In this document: in pieces, positions 21,797 through 29,272 of the stretch
Layout of the letters: each line of letters opens with the position of its first letter
Numbering within the stretch: the stretch's first letter is position 1
Origin: Hamadaea tsunoensis DSM 44101
GTDB lineage: Bacteria > Actinomycetota > Actinomycetes > Mycobacteriales > Micromonosporaceae
Reading direction: 5' to 3'
Length of the DNA: 64,000 nt
Assembly (NCBI RefSeq): GCF_000428945.1
Contig: NZ_KE386821.1
Coordinates: forward strand, 121,330-185,329
Translations under genes and position numbers: made by a program
The notes under the pieces: generated by a model
What the model was told of the DNA's origin: nothing
Database searches by the model: none
Seen by the model: only the letters and a program-made list of their open reading frames with translations

Positions 21797-23950
21797 ATGT
21801 TCCTGTTCATGATGGTCGCCGCCTGTTACGGCGTGTTCCAGCTGGCCGTGCTGGGCTCGCCGACGCGCTCGGTGCGGATGGCCAACCTGCTGCTGGCGGT
21901 CACCGTCGGCCTCTACGGCTGCGGAGCCGTCGCCGTCGTCCTCCAGCTGCTGTACACGCGGGGCGTCGAGGCCCTCACCGGTACGCCGCTGTCCGAAGTG
22001 GTGCGTACGGCCAGCTACACGATGGACCCGGTCATCGAGGAAGTCGTGAAGGTGCTGCCGCTCCTCGTTCTCGTGCTGTTCCGCCGCATCCGCGCACAGT
22101 GGAGCCTGACCGACTTCCTGCTCGTCGGCGCGGCCACCGGTGCGGGTTTCGCGCTGGTCGAGGCGACCATGCGGTGGGGCGCCCAGGCCGGCAGGGCCGT
22201 CGGGAACCTGGGCGACGGGTGGCTGGTGGGGATCGGGCTGTTCGGGGGGCAGCACATCCCCGGCCCGTTCTCGATCATCCCGTCCTGGCTGCCGGCGCCG
22301 GTCGGCGACGCGGACGCGTACCTGGCCACGGGGTCGGTCGGGACGAACATGCACCTTGTCTGGAGCGCGCTCGCCGGGTTCGGTCTCGGCCTGCTGGTCC
22401 GGGGCCGCGGCTGGCAGCGGTGGCTCGGCGTGCTGCCGTGGGCGTACTCGGCCGTGGACCACATGGCCTACAACCACCACCTGGTGCACCCGGACGAGGG
22501 CGGGCTCTGGCTGCTGACCGAACCCGTACGCTTCTTCGAGCACATCCTGTGGCTGCTTCCCCTCATCGTGCTGGGGATCGCCGTGCTCCTCGACTGGCGC
22601 GTCCTGCGGGCGGGCAAGGCTGCTCTGCCGGACGTGCTGCTGCCGGCGGAGCGTACCGGTCAACCGGCGTTCGCCGTGCTCGGCCGGTTCGCCGGGGCCG
22701 GGCTGCCGTGGACGCCGTTCATCGCGATGCGGTTCGTGCTCGTACGCCGGGCGCTGATCTACTCCCGCATCGGTGCAGCCGCGCCGGCCGACGAGTTGTA
22801 CGCGCAGGTGCGTACCGTCCGGGAGCAGATCGAGCGGTCCGCCGATCCGGCCGTGTGGAAGCGGCTGTCCGCCCGGCGTACGCAGGCCGCCCCGGTCGTG
22901 CCGGACAAGAGCTGGCTGCGGCGGTACTGGCAGGTGGGGGTGTCGCTGATCCTCGTCCTGCCGTCGCTGGTGTTCCTCATCGCGGGCGGGTTCCCGGCGA
23001 CCTCGGGCCTGCAGCGGCTGCTCGCCACGCCGCTGGTCTTCGCCGTGCTGACCCTGTTCTCGATCGCCACGCTGGCGATGGTGGCGTGGAGTCTCGTGCG
23101 CGGTCTCCGCGAGGCACCGGCCGCCTTCCGCCAGCCGTACGCCGACCCGGCGATGACCGTGACGTTCCGGTCCGGGGTCGCGGCGGGCTCGCTCGGCGTT
23201 GGCGTGCTGTCCCTGTCGAAGGTGCTCACCGGCGGCGGAGCCAACGGCCATCCGGTGTCCAATGTGCACATCCTGGACGCGATCAGTGCGCTGACCAACG
23301 TGCTCGGCTTCGCGCTCCTGGCGCTCTCGCTGCTCGCGCTGTTCGCCGCGTTCATGGGCGGCACCGGCGGGTTCGGGGGACTGGCCGTGGCCGCCCTGGC
23401 ACGGATCGGCGTACAGGAGTTGTTGCAGATGATCGCGATTTCCGGGATCTCGGTGCTGGGCGCGCTCGGTCTGATCCTCGCGATGGCCGGCGGTGGCGGA
23501 TCGGGCAGCAGCAGCGGCTCCGGAGAGGGTTCCGGCGAAGGCTCGGGCGAGGGCGAAGGGCAGGGCGAAGGCGAAGGGCAAGGCGAGGGTGAAGGGCAAG
23601 GCGAGGGTGAAGGGCAAGGCGAAGGCGAGGGCGAAGGCGAGTCGGAGAGCGAGCGCGACGCCCGCGAGCAGCGGGAGCGGCGCGAGCAGTACGAGGACCA
23701 GTACGGCGACGAGGGTGAGGGCGAAGGTCCGGGCAACGAGCGCATCAGCGACGGCAACAAGATGGAGCTGGAGGACTCGGGCTGGCTGAAGAAGGAGGTG
23801 CCCGATCCGGGTGTGCGGCGGCAGTTCATGGACTGGCTGGAGCGCGGCCACCAGCTGGGGGAGGAGCACGTCCACCTGCGGCCGGGCTCGCGTGAGGCGG
23901 CCCGGATGCTGGAGCAGTTCTTCCAGGAGCACCCCGAACTGCTGCCCTGA
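21797..23950 (+). CDS. PrsW-family glutamic-type intramembrane protease with acidic repeat tail
   Basis: This 717-residue membrane protein starts at ATG 21797 behind AAGGA. The PrsW catalytic-site motifs are present: EEVVK at residues 81-85 and FALVE at 118-122, followed by MHLVWSALAGF and SAVDHMAYNHHL in later membrane segments. PrsW proteins cleave membrane anti-sigma factors in Bacillus. Two further groups of hydrophobic segments follow (residues ~390-590). Then comes a low-complexity GEGEGQ region rich in Glu/Gln/Gly and a conserved-looking soluble C-terminal domain (GWLKKEVPDPGVRRQFMDWL). An ECF sigma gene is 1.3 kb downstream; a functional link is speculative. Confidence 0.85.
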   Translation: MFLFMMVAACYGVFQLAVLGSPTRSVRMANLLLAVTVGLYGCGAVAVVLQLLYTRGVEALTGTPLSEVVRTASYTMDPVIEEVVKVLPLLVLVLFRRIRAQWSLTDFLLVGAATGAGFALVEATMRWGAQAGRAVGNLGDGWLVGIGLFGGQHIPGPFSIIPSWLPAPVGDADAYLATGSVGTNMHLVWSALAGFGLGLLVRGRGWQRWLGVLPWAYSAVDHMAYNHHLVHPDEGGLWLLTEPVRFFEHILWLLPLIVLGIAVLLDWRVLRAGKAALPDVLLPAERTGQPAFAVLGRFAGAGLPWTPFIAMRFVLVRRALIYSRIGAAAPADELYAQVRTVREQIERSADPAVWKRLSARRTQAAPVVPDKSWLRRYWQVGVSLILVLPSLVFLIAGGFPATSGLQRLLATPLVFAVLTLFSIATLAMVAWSLVRGLREAPAAFRQPYADPAMTVTFRSGVAAGSLGVGVLSLSKVLTGGGANGHPVSNVHILDAISALTNVLGFALLALSLLALFAAFMGGTGGFGGLAVAALARIGVQELLQMIAISGISVLGALGLILAMAGGGGSGSSSGSGEGSGEGSGEGEGQGEGEGQGEGEGQGEGEGQGEGEGEGESESERDAREQRERREQYEDQYGDEGEGEGPGNERISDGNKMELEDSGWLKKEVPDPGVRRQFMDWLERGHQLGEEHVHLRPGSREAARMLEQFFQEHPELLP
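23520..23640 (+). repeat. GEGEGQ-coding low-complexity tandem repeat inside the PrsW-family gene
   Basis: The DNA consists of alternating GGCGAGGGC/GGCGAAGGG-type 6- and 18-bp units, for example repeated AGGCGAGGGTGAAGGGCA. They encode Gly-Glu-Gly-Glu-Gly-Gln iterations between the last membrane segments and the C-terminal soluble domain. The tract is purine-rich on one strand and probably length-variable. Confidence 0.8.
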
Positions 23951-23975
23951 CTCCGCTGACATCCGTCGGGCGGGC

Positions 23976-24004
23976 TTGACACCGCATTGGTAAGCGAGTA
24001 CGAA
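23976..24004 (+). promoter_or_regulatory. Promoter of the ArsR-AHSA1 operon (leaderless)
   Basis: TTGACA (23976-23981) and TACGAA (23999-24004) are separated by 17 bp. The predicted transcription start coincides with GTG 24011, six nucleotides after the -10 box. This supports translation from GTG 24011 without a leader and argues against the in-frame TTG at 23987. Confidence 0.6.
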
Positions 24005-24010
24005 CGGTTC

Positions 24011-24337
24011 GTGGAGACTAACGTTTCCGACGTCCTCGGCGCCCTGGGCGATCCGTCCCGGCGCGCCATCGTCGAAGTACTCGTCACCGGCGAGCTGTCG
24101 GTCGGGCAGCTCGCCGAACGGATGCCGATCAGCCGGCCGGCGGTCAGCCAGCACCTCAAAGTGCTGAAGCAGGCCGGAGTCGTGGTCGACCGCGCCGTCG
24201 GGACCCAGCGCGTCTACGCGGTCGATCCGGCCGCGCTCGCGCTGGCCCGGGCGTACCTGACGGACTTCTGGCAGCAGGCCCTGGAGTCGTTCGGCCGCGC
24301 CGCCCGTGAACGCTCAGCAGAGGAGGGCCAATCATGA
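24011..24337 (+). CDS. ArsR family transcriptional regulator
   Basis: This 108-residue winged-helix repressor has VSDVLGALGDPSRRAIVEVLVTGELSVGQLAERMPISRPAVSQHLKVLKQAGVVVDRAVGTQRVYAVDP, the standard ArsR HTH, with no metal-ligand Cys pair. The start is set at GTG 24011 because a TTGACA/TACGAA promoter ends six bases before it; the family normally begins about here. TTG 23987 would add eight residues. The gene overlaps the following AHSA1-domain gene by ATGA. ArsR-AHSA1 pairs are common in actinomycetes, where the repressor controls the partner. Confidence 0.87.
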   Translation: METNVSDVLGALGDPSRRAIVEVLVTGELSVGQLAERMPISRPAVSQHLKVLKQAGVVVDRAVGTQRVYAVDPAALALARAYLTDFWQQALESFGRAARERSAEEGQS

Positions 24338-24807
24338 TCAATGAAAAGCTGCTCGCGCCCGTGCGCCGGCAGATCACCGTTCCGCTCGCACCGGCCGAGG
24401 CGTTCGAGCTGTTCGCCGAGGGCATCGACCGCTGGTGGATCCGCGGTCACAAGATCGGGGCCGCCCCGCTGCGGGCCGTCGTGCTGGAGCCCCGCGCCGG
24501 CGGCCGCTGGTACGAGATCGGCGACGACGGCAGCGAATGCGACTGGGGCAAGGTGCTGGTCTGGGAACCGCCGCACCGGCTCGTGCTGGCGTGGCAGCTC
24601 GACGCCGACTGGGCGTACGACCCGGATCTCGTGACCGAGGTGGAGGTCACCTTCGCCGAGACCGGTACGCGTACCACCGCGGTCACGATCGAGCACCGCG
24701 ACCTCGACCGGTTCGGTGCCACCGCACCGCAGGTACGCACGTCGCTGGACAGCCCGAACGGCTGGGCCGGCCTGCTCGACGCGTACGCGGGGGTGGCGGG
24801 GCGGTAA
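24334..24807 (+). CDS. AHSA1/SRPBCC domain protein
   Basis: This 157-residue helix-grip protein carries RRQITVPLAPAEAFELFAEGIDRWW at the N-terminus, VVLEPRAGGRWYEIGDDGSECDWGKVLVWEPPHRLVLAWQ in the middle and LDSPNGWAGLLDAYAGVAG at the end. All are typical of the activator-of-Hsp90-homologue (CalC-like) family that binds hydrophobic small molecules. It overlaps the ArsR gene by four bases and is very likely co-regulated with it. Length is normal; the ligand is unknown. The gene is followed 10 bp later by the long inverted-repeat element. Confidence 0.87.
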   Translation: MINEKLLAPVRRQITVPLAPAEAFELFAEGIDRWWIRGHKIGAAPLRAVVLEPRAGGRWYEIGDDGSECDWGKVLVWEPPHRLVLAWQLDADWAYDPDLVTEVEVTFAETGTRTTAVTIEHRDLDRFGATAPQVRTSLDSPNGWAGLLDAYAGVAGR

Positions 24808-24817
24808 TCAGCTGGGA

Positions 24818-25196
24818 AATCAAGATCTTTTTAGGATTTTGTCCCGGGTTCGTCGATCTCACCTCCGCTCCTCCCGCGGGAGACCGTTCCGCCCCTATCG
24901 CTACGCTCCGGGGACTCCACTGCCAGCTGAGTGGGGCGACGCATCATCCACCGCGGTCTGGTGACTTGTACGTGTAGGCCCGGTTCCTGCCGTTCATGGT
25001 CCGCGATGGTGAAGGATCCTCCGGCCCGTGAGCCGCGGTCGCCTCTCCTTGATGGAAACGGTGAGTGGGCGACGGTGATGGATGCTCGCCCCACTCACCT
25101 GGCAGTGGAGGCCCCCCAGGGCCGGAACGGTCTCCCGCGCGAGGAGCGGAGGTGAGATCGACGAGCCCGGGACGGAATCTTCAAAAGATCTTGATT
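24818..25196. mobile_element. MITE-like element with ~115-130 bp imperfect terminal inverted repeats
   Basis: The left arm begins AATCAAGATCTTTTTAGGAT (24818) and the right arm ends with its complement GATCTTGATT (25196). The two arms match over at least 115 bp with few mismatches, including GTCCCGGG, CGTCGATCTCACCTCCGCTC, CGGGAGACCGTTCCG, CCACTGCCAG and TGAGTGGGGCGA. The central ~140 bp holds no convincing gene. The element fills almost the whole 442-bp gap between the AHSA1 gene and the sigma factor gene. I see no clear target-site duplication. It could be a MITE or a very large hairpin between operons. Confidence 0.6.
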
Positions 25197-25249
25197 CTGA
25201 GGGATTTTCGTTCCGGCGGTGAACCCGGGAGCCCCCGAGCGCAACAGAG

Positions 25250-25816
25250 ATGGTGATGGACGACGACGAGTTGATCGCCGCGGTGGCCCGGGGCGACGAT
25301 ACGGCGCTGCGGCAGCTGTTCCTGCGGCACGCGCCGTGGCTGGCCGCCCGGCTGCGGGCGGTGCTGCCGGCCGCCGACGTCGAGGACGTCCTGCAGGAGA
25401 CGTTCCTCGCCGTGTGGCGGGGGGCTGCCGGCTGCCGGGGCGAGGCCGTCGGCGGCTGGATCTGGGGGATCGGCCGGCGGCAGGCCGCGCTGTGGCTGCG
25501 CCGGCGGGGGCGGGTCGAACTGCTGCCGCTCATCGATGGCGGGGCCTGGACCGAGGGCGAGGAGTTGTCGGCGGATCCGGCGGACCTGGTTGCCGCCCGG
25601 TCGGAGCTCGCCGACGCGCTCGGTGCCCTGGGCCCTGCGGGCAGCCCGCAACGCGAGACGTGGCGGCTGATGTATGTCGAGGACAGGACGGTGGCGGAAG
25701 TGGCCGAGCTGACCGGTGTTCCGGCGGGGACGGTGAAGAGCCGGGCCCATCATGCGCGCCGGCTGCTGCGCGCGGCGCTGGGGCTGGGCGGGGCGACGGC
25801 GGATGGAGGCCGGTGA
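25250..25816 (+). CDS. ECF-type RNA polymerase sigma factor (sigma-70 family)
   Basis: This 188-residue protein contains region 2 (ALRQLFLRHAPWLAARLRAVLPAADVEDVLQETFLAVWRGA, residues ~18-60, with the DVEDVLQETF signature) and region 4 (LMYVEDRTVAEVAELTGVPAGTVKSRAHHARRLLR, ~140-175). Length fits ECF sigma factors. No anti-sigma gene with a zinc-finger (HxxxCxxC) follows; instead a membrane protein gene overlaps its stop (TGATG). ATG 25250 and ATG 25256 are both possible starts, with no strong ribosome-binding site. It probably directs transcription of its own ABC-transporter operon, which is inference from position. Confidence 0.9.
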   Translation: MVMDDDELIAAVARGDDTALRQLFLRHAPWLAARLRAVLPAADVEDVLQETFLAVWRGAAGCRGEAVGGWIWGIGRRQAALWLRRRGRVELLPLIDGGAWTEGEELSADPADLVAARSELADALGALGPAGSPQRETWRLMYVEDRTVAEVAELTGVPAGTVKSRAHHARRLLRAALGLGGATADGGR

Positions 25817-26505
25817 TGGGCGTACCCGATGATGTCGACCTCGACCGCGTCTGGGTCGGTGTGGCCGCTCAAGTCTGGCGCCGCCGGCCGCACCGGATCG
25901 AACGCCTTGCCGCGATCGTGCTGCGGTCACCGGGCCTGGCCCGGGCGTTGACCACCACTCCGTCGCTGCTGCCCGGCAGCCTCATCGCCACGGCGTTGAT
26001 CCTGGCCGTCGGCAGTCTCGCCGCCCGGGAGACCGGTACGCCGTACGCGGCGCTCCTCGCTCCCGTGGCGGCGGCAGCGGGGATCGCGTACTCCTATGGG
26101 GCCGGCACGGATCCGGCGTGGGAGCTGATCCGGGCGACGGCGGTCAGCGACCGGATGATCCTGCTGGTACGCGCCCTGGCGGTGTTCGCGGTGAACGCGG
26201 TGCTGGGGTTGCTGGCATCCCTCGCGTCGGGCGCGGCCACGGTGCTGACGTTCGGCTGGCTGCTGCCCATGACGGCGGTGTGCGCGCTGGCGCTGGCGGC
26301 GGCGACGCTGGCCCGCTCGGCAACGGCGGGCCTGGCCGTCGGGACGGCCGCGTGGCTGGTGGACGTCGCGTCGCGGCGGCTGGCCGGCGGCCGGCTCGGC
26401 GCGGCGGTCAGCGACGCCGCGCTCTCGGTTCCCTATCTGATCGTCGCAGTCTGCTGTGCCGCGGTCGTCGTGTACGCGACCCGGACCGAAAGGGGGGTTT
26501 CATGA
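25816..26505 (+). CDS. Membrane protein of the sigma-ABC operon
   Basis: This 229-residue protein starts at ATG 25816 (or the adjacent GTG 25813), overlapping the sigma factor stop. About 40 residues of soluble N-terminus (VDLDRVWVGVAAQVWRRRPHRIERLAAIVLRSPGLAR) precede five to six hydrophobic segments from residue ~50 to the end. No zinc-finger anti-sigma motif is present, but its position directly after the sigma gene leaves open that the cytoplasmic N-terminus binds the sigma factor. Otherwise it may be a permease-like partner of the ATPase encoded next. No named family is recognised. Confidence 0.75.
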   Translation: MGVPDDVDLDRVWVGVAAQVWRRRPHRIERLAAIVLRSPGLARALTTTPSLLPGSLIATALILAVGSLAARETGTPYAALLAPVAAAAGIAYSYGAGTDPAWELIRATAVSDRMILLVRALAVFAVNAVLGLLASLASGAATVLTFGWLLPMTAVCALALAAATLARSATAGLAVGTAAWLVDVASRRLAGGRLGAAVSDAALSVPYLIVAVCCAAVVVYATRTERGVS

Positions 26506-27248
26506 ACGTCGAGGCCGCGGATCTGACCCGGCGGCTCGGGCGGACGCAGGCGGTGGCCGGGGTGACGCTGACGGTCGACCGGGGCGTCTACGGGCTGCTC
26601 GGGCCGAACGGCGCCGGGAAGACGTCCCTGCTGCGGATGCTGGCGACCGTCCTCGCGCCGTCGTCGGGGCGGCTGCGGCTGCTCGACGGCGATCCGGGCG
26701 ATCACCGGCAGTGCAAGGCGATCCGGCGCCGGCTGGGCTACCTGCCGCAGAATCCCGGCTACTACCCGCGGTTCACGGTGGTGGACTTCGTCGAGTACTT
26801 CGCGCTGCTCAAGGAGATCCCGGCGGCGCGGGTGCCGCGCGCGGTGGCGGCCGCCGTCGAGCGGGTCGGCCTGGGGGACAAGGCGACCGCGCGGCTGCGT
26901 ACGCTGTCCGGCGGCATGCTGCGGCGGGTCGGCATCGCCCAGGCGATCGTCAACGACCCGGACCTGCTGCTGCTCGACGAGCCGACGGCCGGGCTGGATC
27001 CCGAGCAGCGGGTCGCGTTCCGGGCGCTGCTGCGCGACCTCGGCCAGACCGCGACCGTGATCGTCAGTACGCATCTCGTCGAGGACGTCGGCGCGGCCTG
27101 CACCCAGGTCGGCCTCATGGACCAGGGCCGGATCGTCTTCTCCGGCACGCCGGACGAGCTGACCCGCCGTGGCGAGGGCACCGACGCCGCCGGTGACGCC
27201 CCGCTGGAACGCGGTTACAGCGCCGTTCTGACGGAGGCCCGGGCATGA
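26502..27248 (+). CDS. ABC transporter ATP-binding protein
   Basis: This 248-residue ATPase has Walker A GPNGAGKT (residues 34-41), a Q-loop YLPQNPGYYPRFTV, the signature LSGGMLRRVGIAQAI, Walker B LLLLDEPTAGLDP and the H-loop VIVSTHLVEDV. It belongs to the CcmA/multidrug-export type ABC-2 ATPases. The start is ATG 26502, preceded by AGGGGGG; it overlaps the previous stop by four bases and the next start by four bases. The probable permease subunits are the flanking membrane proteins. The substrate is unknown. Confidence 0.93.
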   Translation: MNVEAADLTRRLGRTQAVAGVTLTVDRGVYGLLGPNGAGKTSLLRMLATVLAPSSGRLRLLDGDPGDHRQCKAIRRRLGYLPQNPGYYPRFTVVDFVEYFALLKEIPAARVPRAVAAAVERVGLGDKATARLRTLSGGMLRRVGIAQAIVNDPDLLLLDEPTAGLDPEQRVAFRALLRDLGQTATVIVSTHLVEDVGAACTQVGLMDQGRIVFSGTPDELTRRGEGTDAAGDAPLERGYSAVLTEARA

Positions 27249-28663
27249 GCTTCTCCTTCGGCACCGCCCGCCTGTTCCGCCTGGAGGTACGCCGCAGCGC
27301 GCTGCCGTGGCTGCTGCCCGTCGTCGCGATCCTGTTCTGGCTCATCGTCTACCGCCGCAGCGACCTCTTCCCTCCAGTGTGGAGCATCAGGGCGCGGGCG
27401 ATGCAGACCGCGACCGTGTCGGTCTTCCTGCCGATCGTGGTCGGCGCGGCGGCCTGGATGGGCGGCCGCGAGGCCCGGCACGGGTTGACCGACCTGCTGG
27501 CGAGCACGGTCCGGTCGCGCTGGTACCGCCAGGTCGCCCTCTGGGCGGCCACCACCGCGTGGTCGGCCGTCGCGTACGCGGTGTGCGTCGGTGCGCTGTA
27601 CGTGGCGATCGGCCGGCAGGCGAGCTGGGGCGGCCCGTTGTGGTGGCCGGTCGCGGTCGGCGCGGCCTGCCTGCCCGTGTTCACCGCACTCGGGCTGGCC
27701 GCCGGCGGGTTGCTGCCCGGCCGGTTCACGGCACCGCTGGTGTCGGTCGCCGCGTTCTTCGCGCTGGAGACCAGCGCGCAGCTGATCCACGGCGACCACT
27801 CGCCGTGGCAGATCTCCCCGCTCGTGGCCGGGCCGTGGAACGGCGGGGCGGATCAGGACCTGGCGACGTTCTACCCGTACCTGTCCGACCTGCCGCGCGT
27901 CCAGATCGCCTTCCTCGCCGGCATCGCGGTGGTCCTGGTCGCCGCCCTCGGGCTGCCCGCGACCGCCGGCAGCCGCCGTCAACGCCTCGCGGCCGCCGCT
28001 CTGACGATCGCCGGCCTGGCCACCGCCACCACAGCGGCCGCCCTGGCCGGCACGGGCCGGCTCGACCCGCACGGCATGATCGCCATTCCGGCCGTGCACG
28101 ACGCGGCCGCCGACCGGCCCGTGCCCTTCACACCCGTGTGCAGCGCCGCGGCGGTCCCGGTCTGCCTGCATCCGGCGTACGCGTACGAGCTGGCGACCGT
28201 CGACGCGGCGCTGCGGCCGGTGCTCGACCAGCTGGCCGGCGTACCGGGGGCGCCGGTGCGGGTCAGCCAGGGCGCGGTGCGCTACTCCTCGGACGACGGC
28301 GGCGGCATCGGCGCCCGGCTGGACGGCCGGCAGCCCGGCGGCGATTCGCCGGAGTTCCGGATGGTGCTGCCCAACCAGCTGCCCGGTCCGCCGCTGAACG
28401 CCGAGAACCTGGCCGCCGCCGTGCGGGCGATGACCGCACGCGACATCGTGATGGCGGTCGTCTGCGGCGGCCGCGAGGTGACCGACGCGCAGGAGGCGGT
28501 GATCGGCGCGCTGACCGGCGACCCGCACGCGCCGCCCGGCAGCCCGGTCGCCCAAGCGGCGCAACGCTTCGCCACGCTGCCCGCCGCCGACCGGCACGCG
28601 TGGCTGGTCCGCAACGCCGCCGGTCTGCGTACCGGCGGGATCACCCTGGAGCAGTTGCCGTGA
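27245..28663 (+). CDS. ABC-2 type membrane protein with an extracytoplasmic segment
   Basis: This 472-residue protein has about six membrane segments in the first ~260 residues (WLLPVVAILFWLIVYRR; SVFLPIVVGAAAWMGG; WAATTAWSAVAYAVCVGALYVAIG; GAACLPVFTALGLAAGGLLP; IAFLAGIAVVLVAALGLP; LTIAGLATATTAAALAGTG). A ~210-residue C-terminal soluble part follows, with Cys residues (CSAAAVPVCLHPAYAYELA) and a possible enzymatic or sensor role. It overlaps the ATPase gene (ATGA). It is likely the main permease subunit of this transporter, with an unusual soluble tail. No close family is recognised. Confidence 0.78.
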   Translation: MSFSFGTARLFRLEVRRSALPWLLPVVAILFWLIVYRRSDLFPPVWSIRARAMQTATVSVFLPIVVGAAAWMGGREARHGLTDLLASTVRSRWYRQVALWAATTAWSAVAYAVCVGALYVAIGRQASWGGPLWWPVAVGAACLPVFTALGLAAGGLLPGRFTAPLVSVAAFFALETSAQLIHGDHSPWQISPLVAGPWNGGADQDLATFYPYLSDLPRVQIAFLAGIAVVLVAALGLPATAGSRRQRLAAAALTIAGLATATTAAALAGTGRLDPHGMIAIPAVHDAAADRPVPFTPVCSAAAVPVCLHPAYAYELATVDAALRPVLDQLAGVPGAPVRVSQGAVRYSSDDGGGIGARLDGRQPGGDSPEFRMVLPNQLPGPPLNAENLAAAVRAMTARDIVMAVVCGGREVTDAQEAVIGALTGDPHAPPGSPVAQAAQRFATLPAADRHAWLVRNAAGLRTGGITLEQLP

Positions 28664-29268
28664 GCGTCGAAGCGGCGGCCCGCTCCCGGCTGCTGAGCCT
28701 CTTCCTGGCCGGCCGGCGGGTTCCCGCGGCCCTCGCCGCCGTCGCGGTCGCCGCGATCACCCTGCACCTGGCCCTCTACCGGCCGTGGAACACCTACGGG
28801 GCGCTGCAACTGCCGCTCATCGTCGAAGCGGCGTGCGCGGCCGCCATCGCCGGTACGCTCGCCAGCCCGTTCGGCGAACCCGAGCGGGTGGCCGGCAGTC
28901 GCCTTCCGTTCCTGCGCTCGACGATGGTCGTCGGGCTGACCGCGGCCGCGGCCTGCGCCCTGGCCGTCGCCACGGTCGGCGTCCCGTTGTCCGGCGGCGT
29001 CGCGGCGCTGGTGCGCAACCTCGTCGGCTTCGTCGGACTCGGCCTGCTGTGCGCGGCCGCGGTCGGCGGTGGCCTCGCCTGGACCGGCCCGGTCACGTAT
29101 CTCATCCTCGGGGTGTACGCGCTCTACACCCAATGGCACGGCCCGGCACTGACCACGCCGTGGGTCTGGCCCGGGCGGCCGGGCCACGATCCGGGCGCGG
29201 CGCTGTGCGCGGGGGTGGTGTTCGCGATCGGACTCGCCGTCTACACGTGGCGGGGAGCCCGCGAGTGA
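28660..29268 (+). CDS. Membrane protein, last gene of the sigma-ABC operon
   Basis: This 202-residue protein starts at GTG 28660, which overlaps the previous stop (GTGA). It has about five to six hydrophobic segments (VPAALAAVAVAAITLHLALY; LIVEAACAAAIAGTLAS; MVVGLTAAAACALAVATVGV; LVRNLVGFVGLGLLCAAAVGGGL; LILGVYALYTQW; LCAGVVFAIGLAVYTW). No family signature is visible. By position it is probably a second permease-like subunit of the ABC system. It ends 4 bp before the stop of the convergent P-loop/Sel1 gene, so the operon ends here. Confidence 0.75.
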   Translation: MSVEAAARSRLLSLFLAGRRVPAALAAVAVAAITLHLALYRPWNTYGALQLPLIVEAACAAAIAGTLASPFGEPERVAGSRLPFLRSTMVVGLTAAAACALAVATVGVPLSGGVAALVRNLVGFVGLGLLCAAAVGGGLAWTGPVTYLILGVYALYTQWHGPALTTPWVWPGRPGHDPGAALCAGVVFAIGLAVYTWRGARE

Positions 29269-29272
29269 CAGG

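Noticed and set aside
21746-24154. An 802-codon minus-strand frame
   Set aside because: It is antisense to the PrsW-type gene; its His/Arg/Glu-rich translation has no recognisable domain and its third positions are not coding-like.
24831-25155. Short frames on both strands inside the 24818-25196 element
   Set aside because: They owe their openness to the inverted repeat and have no start context, motifs or coding-like codon use.
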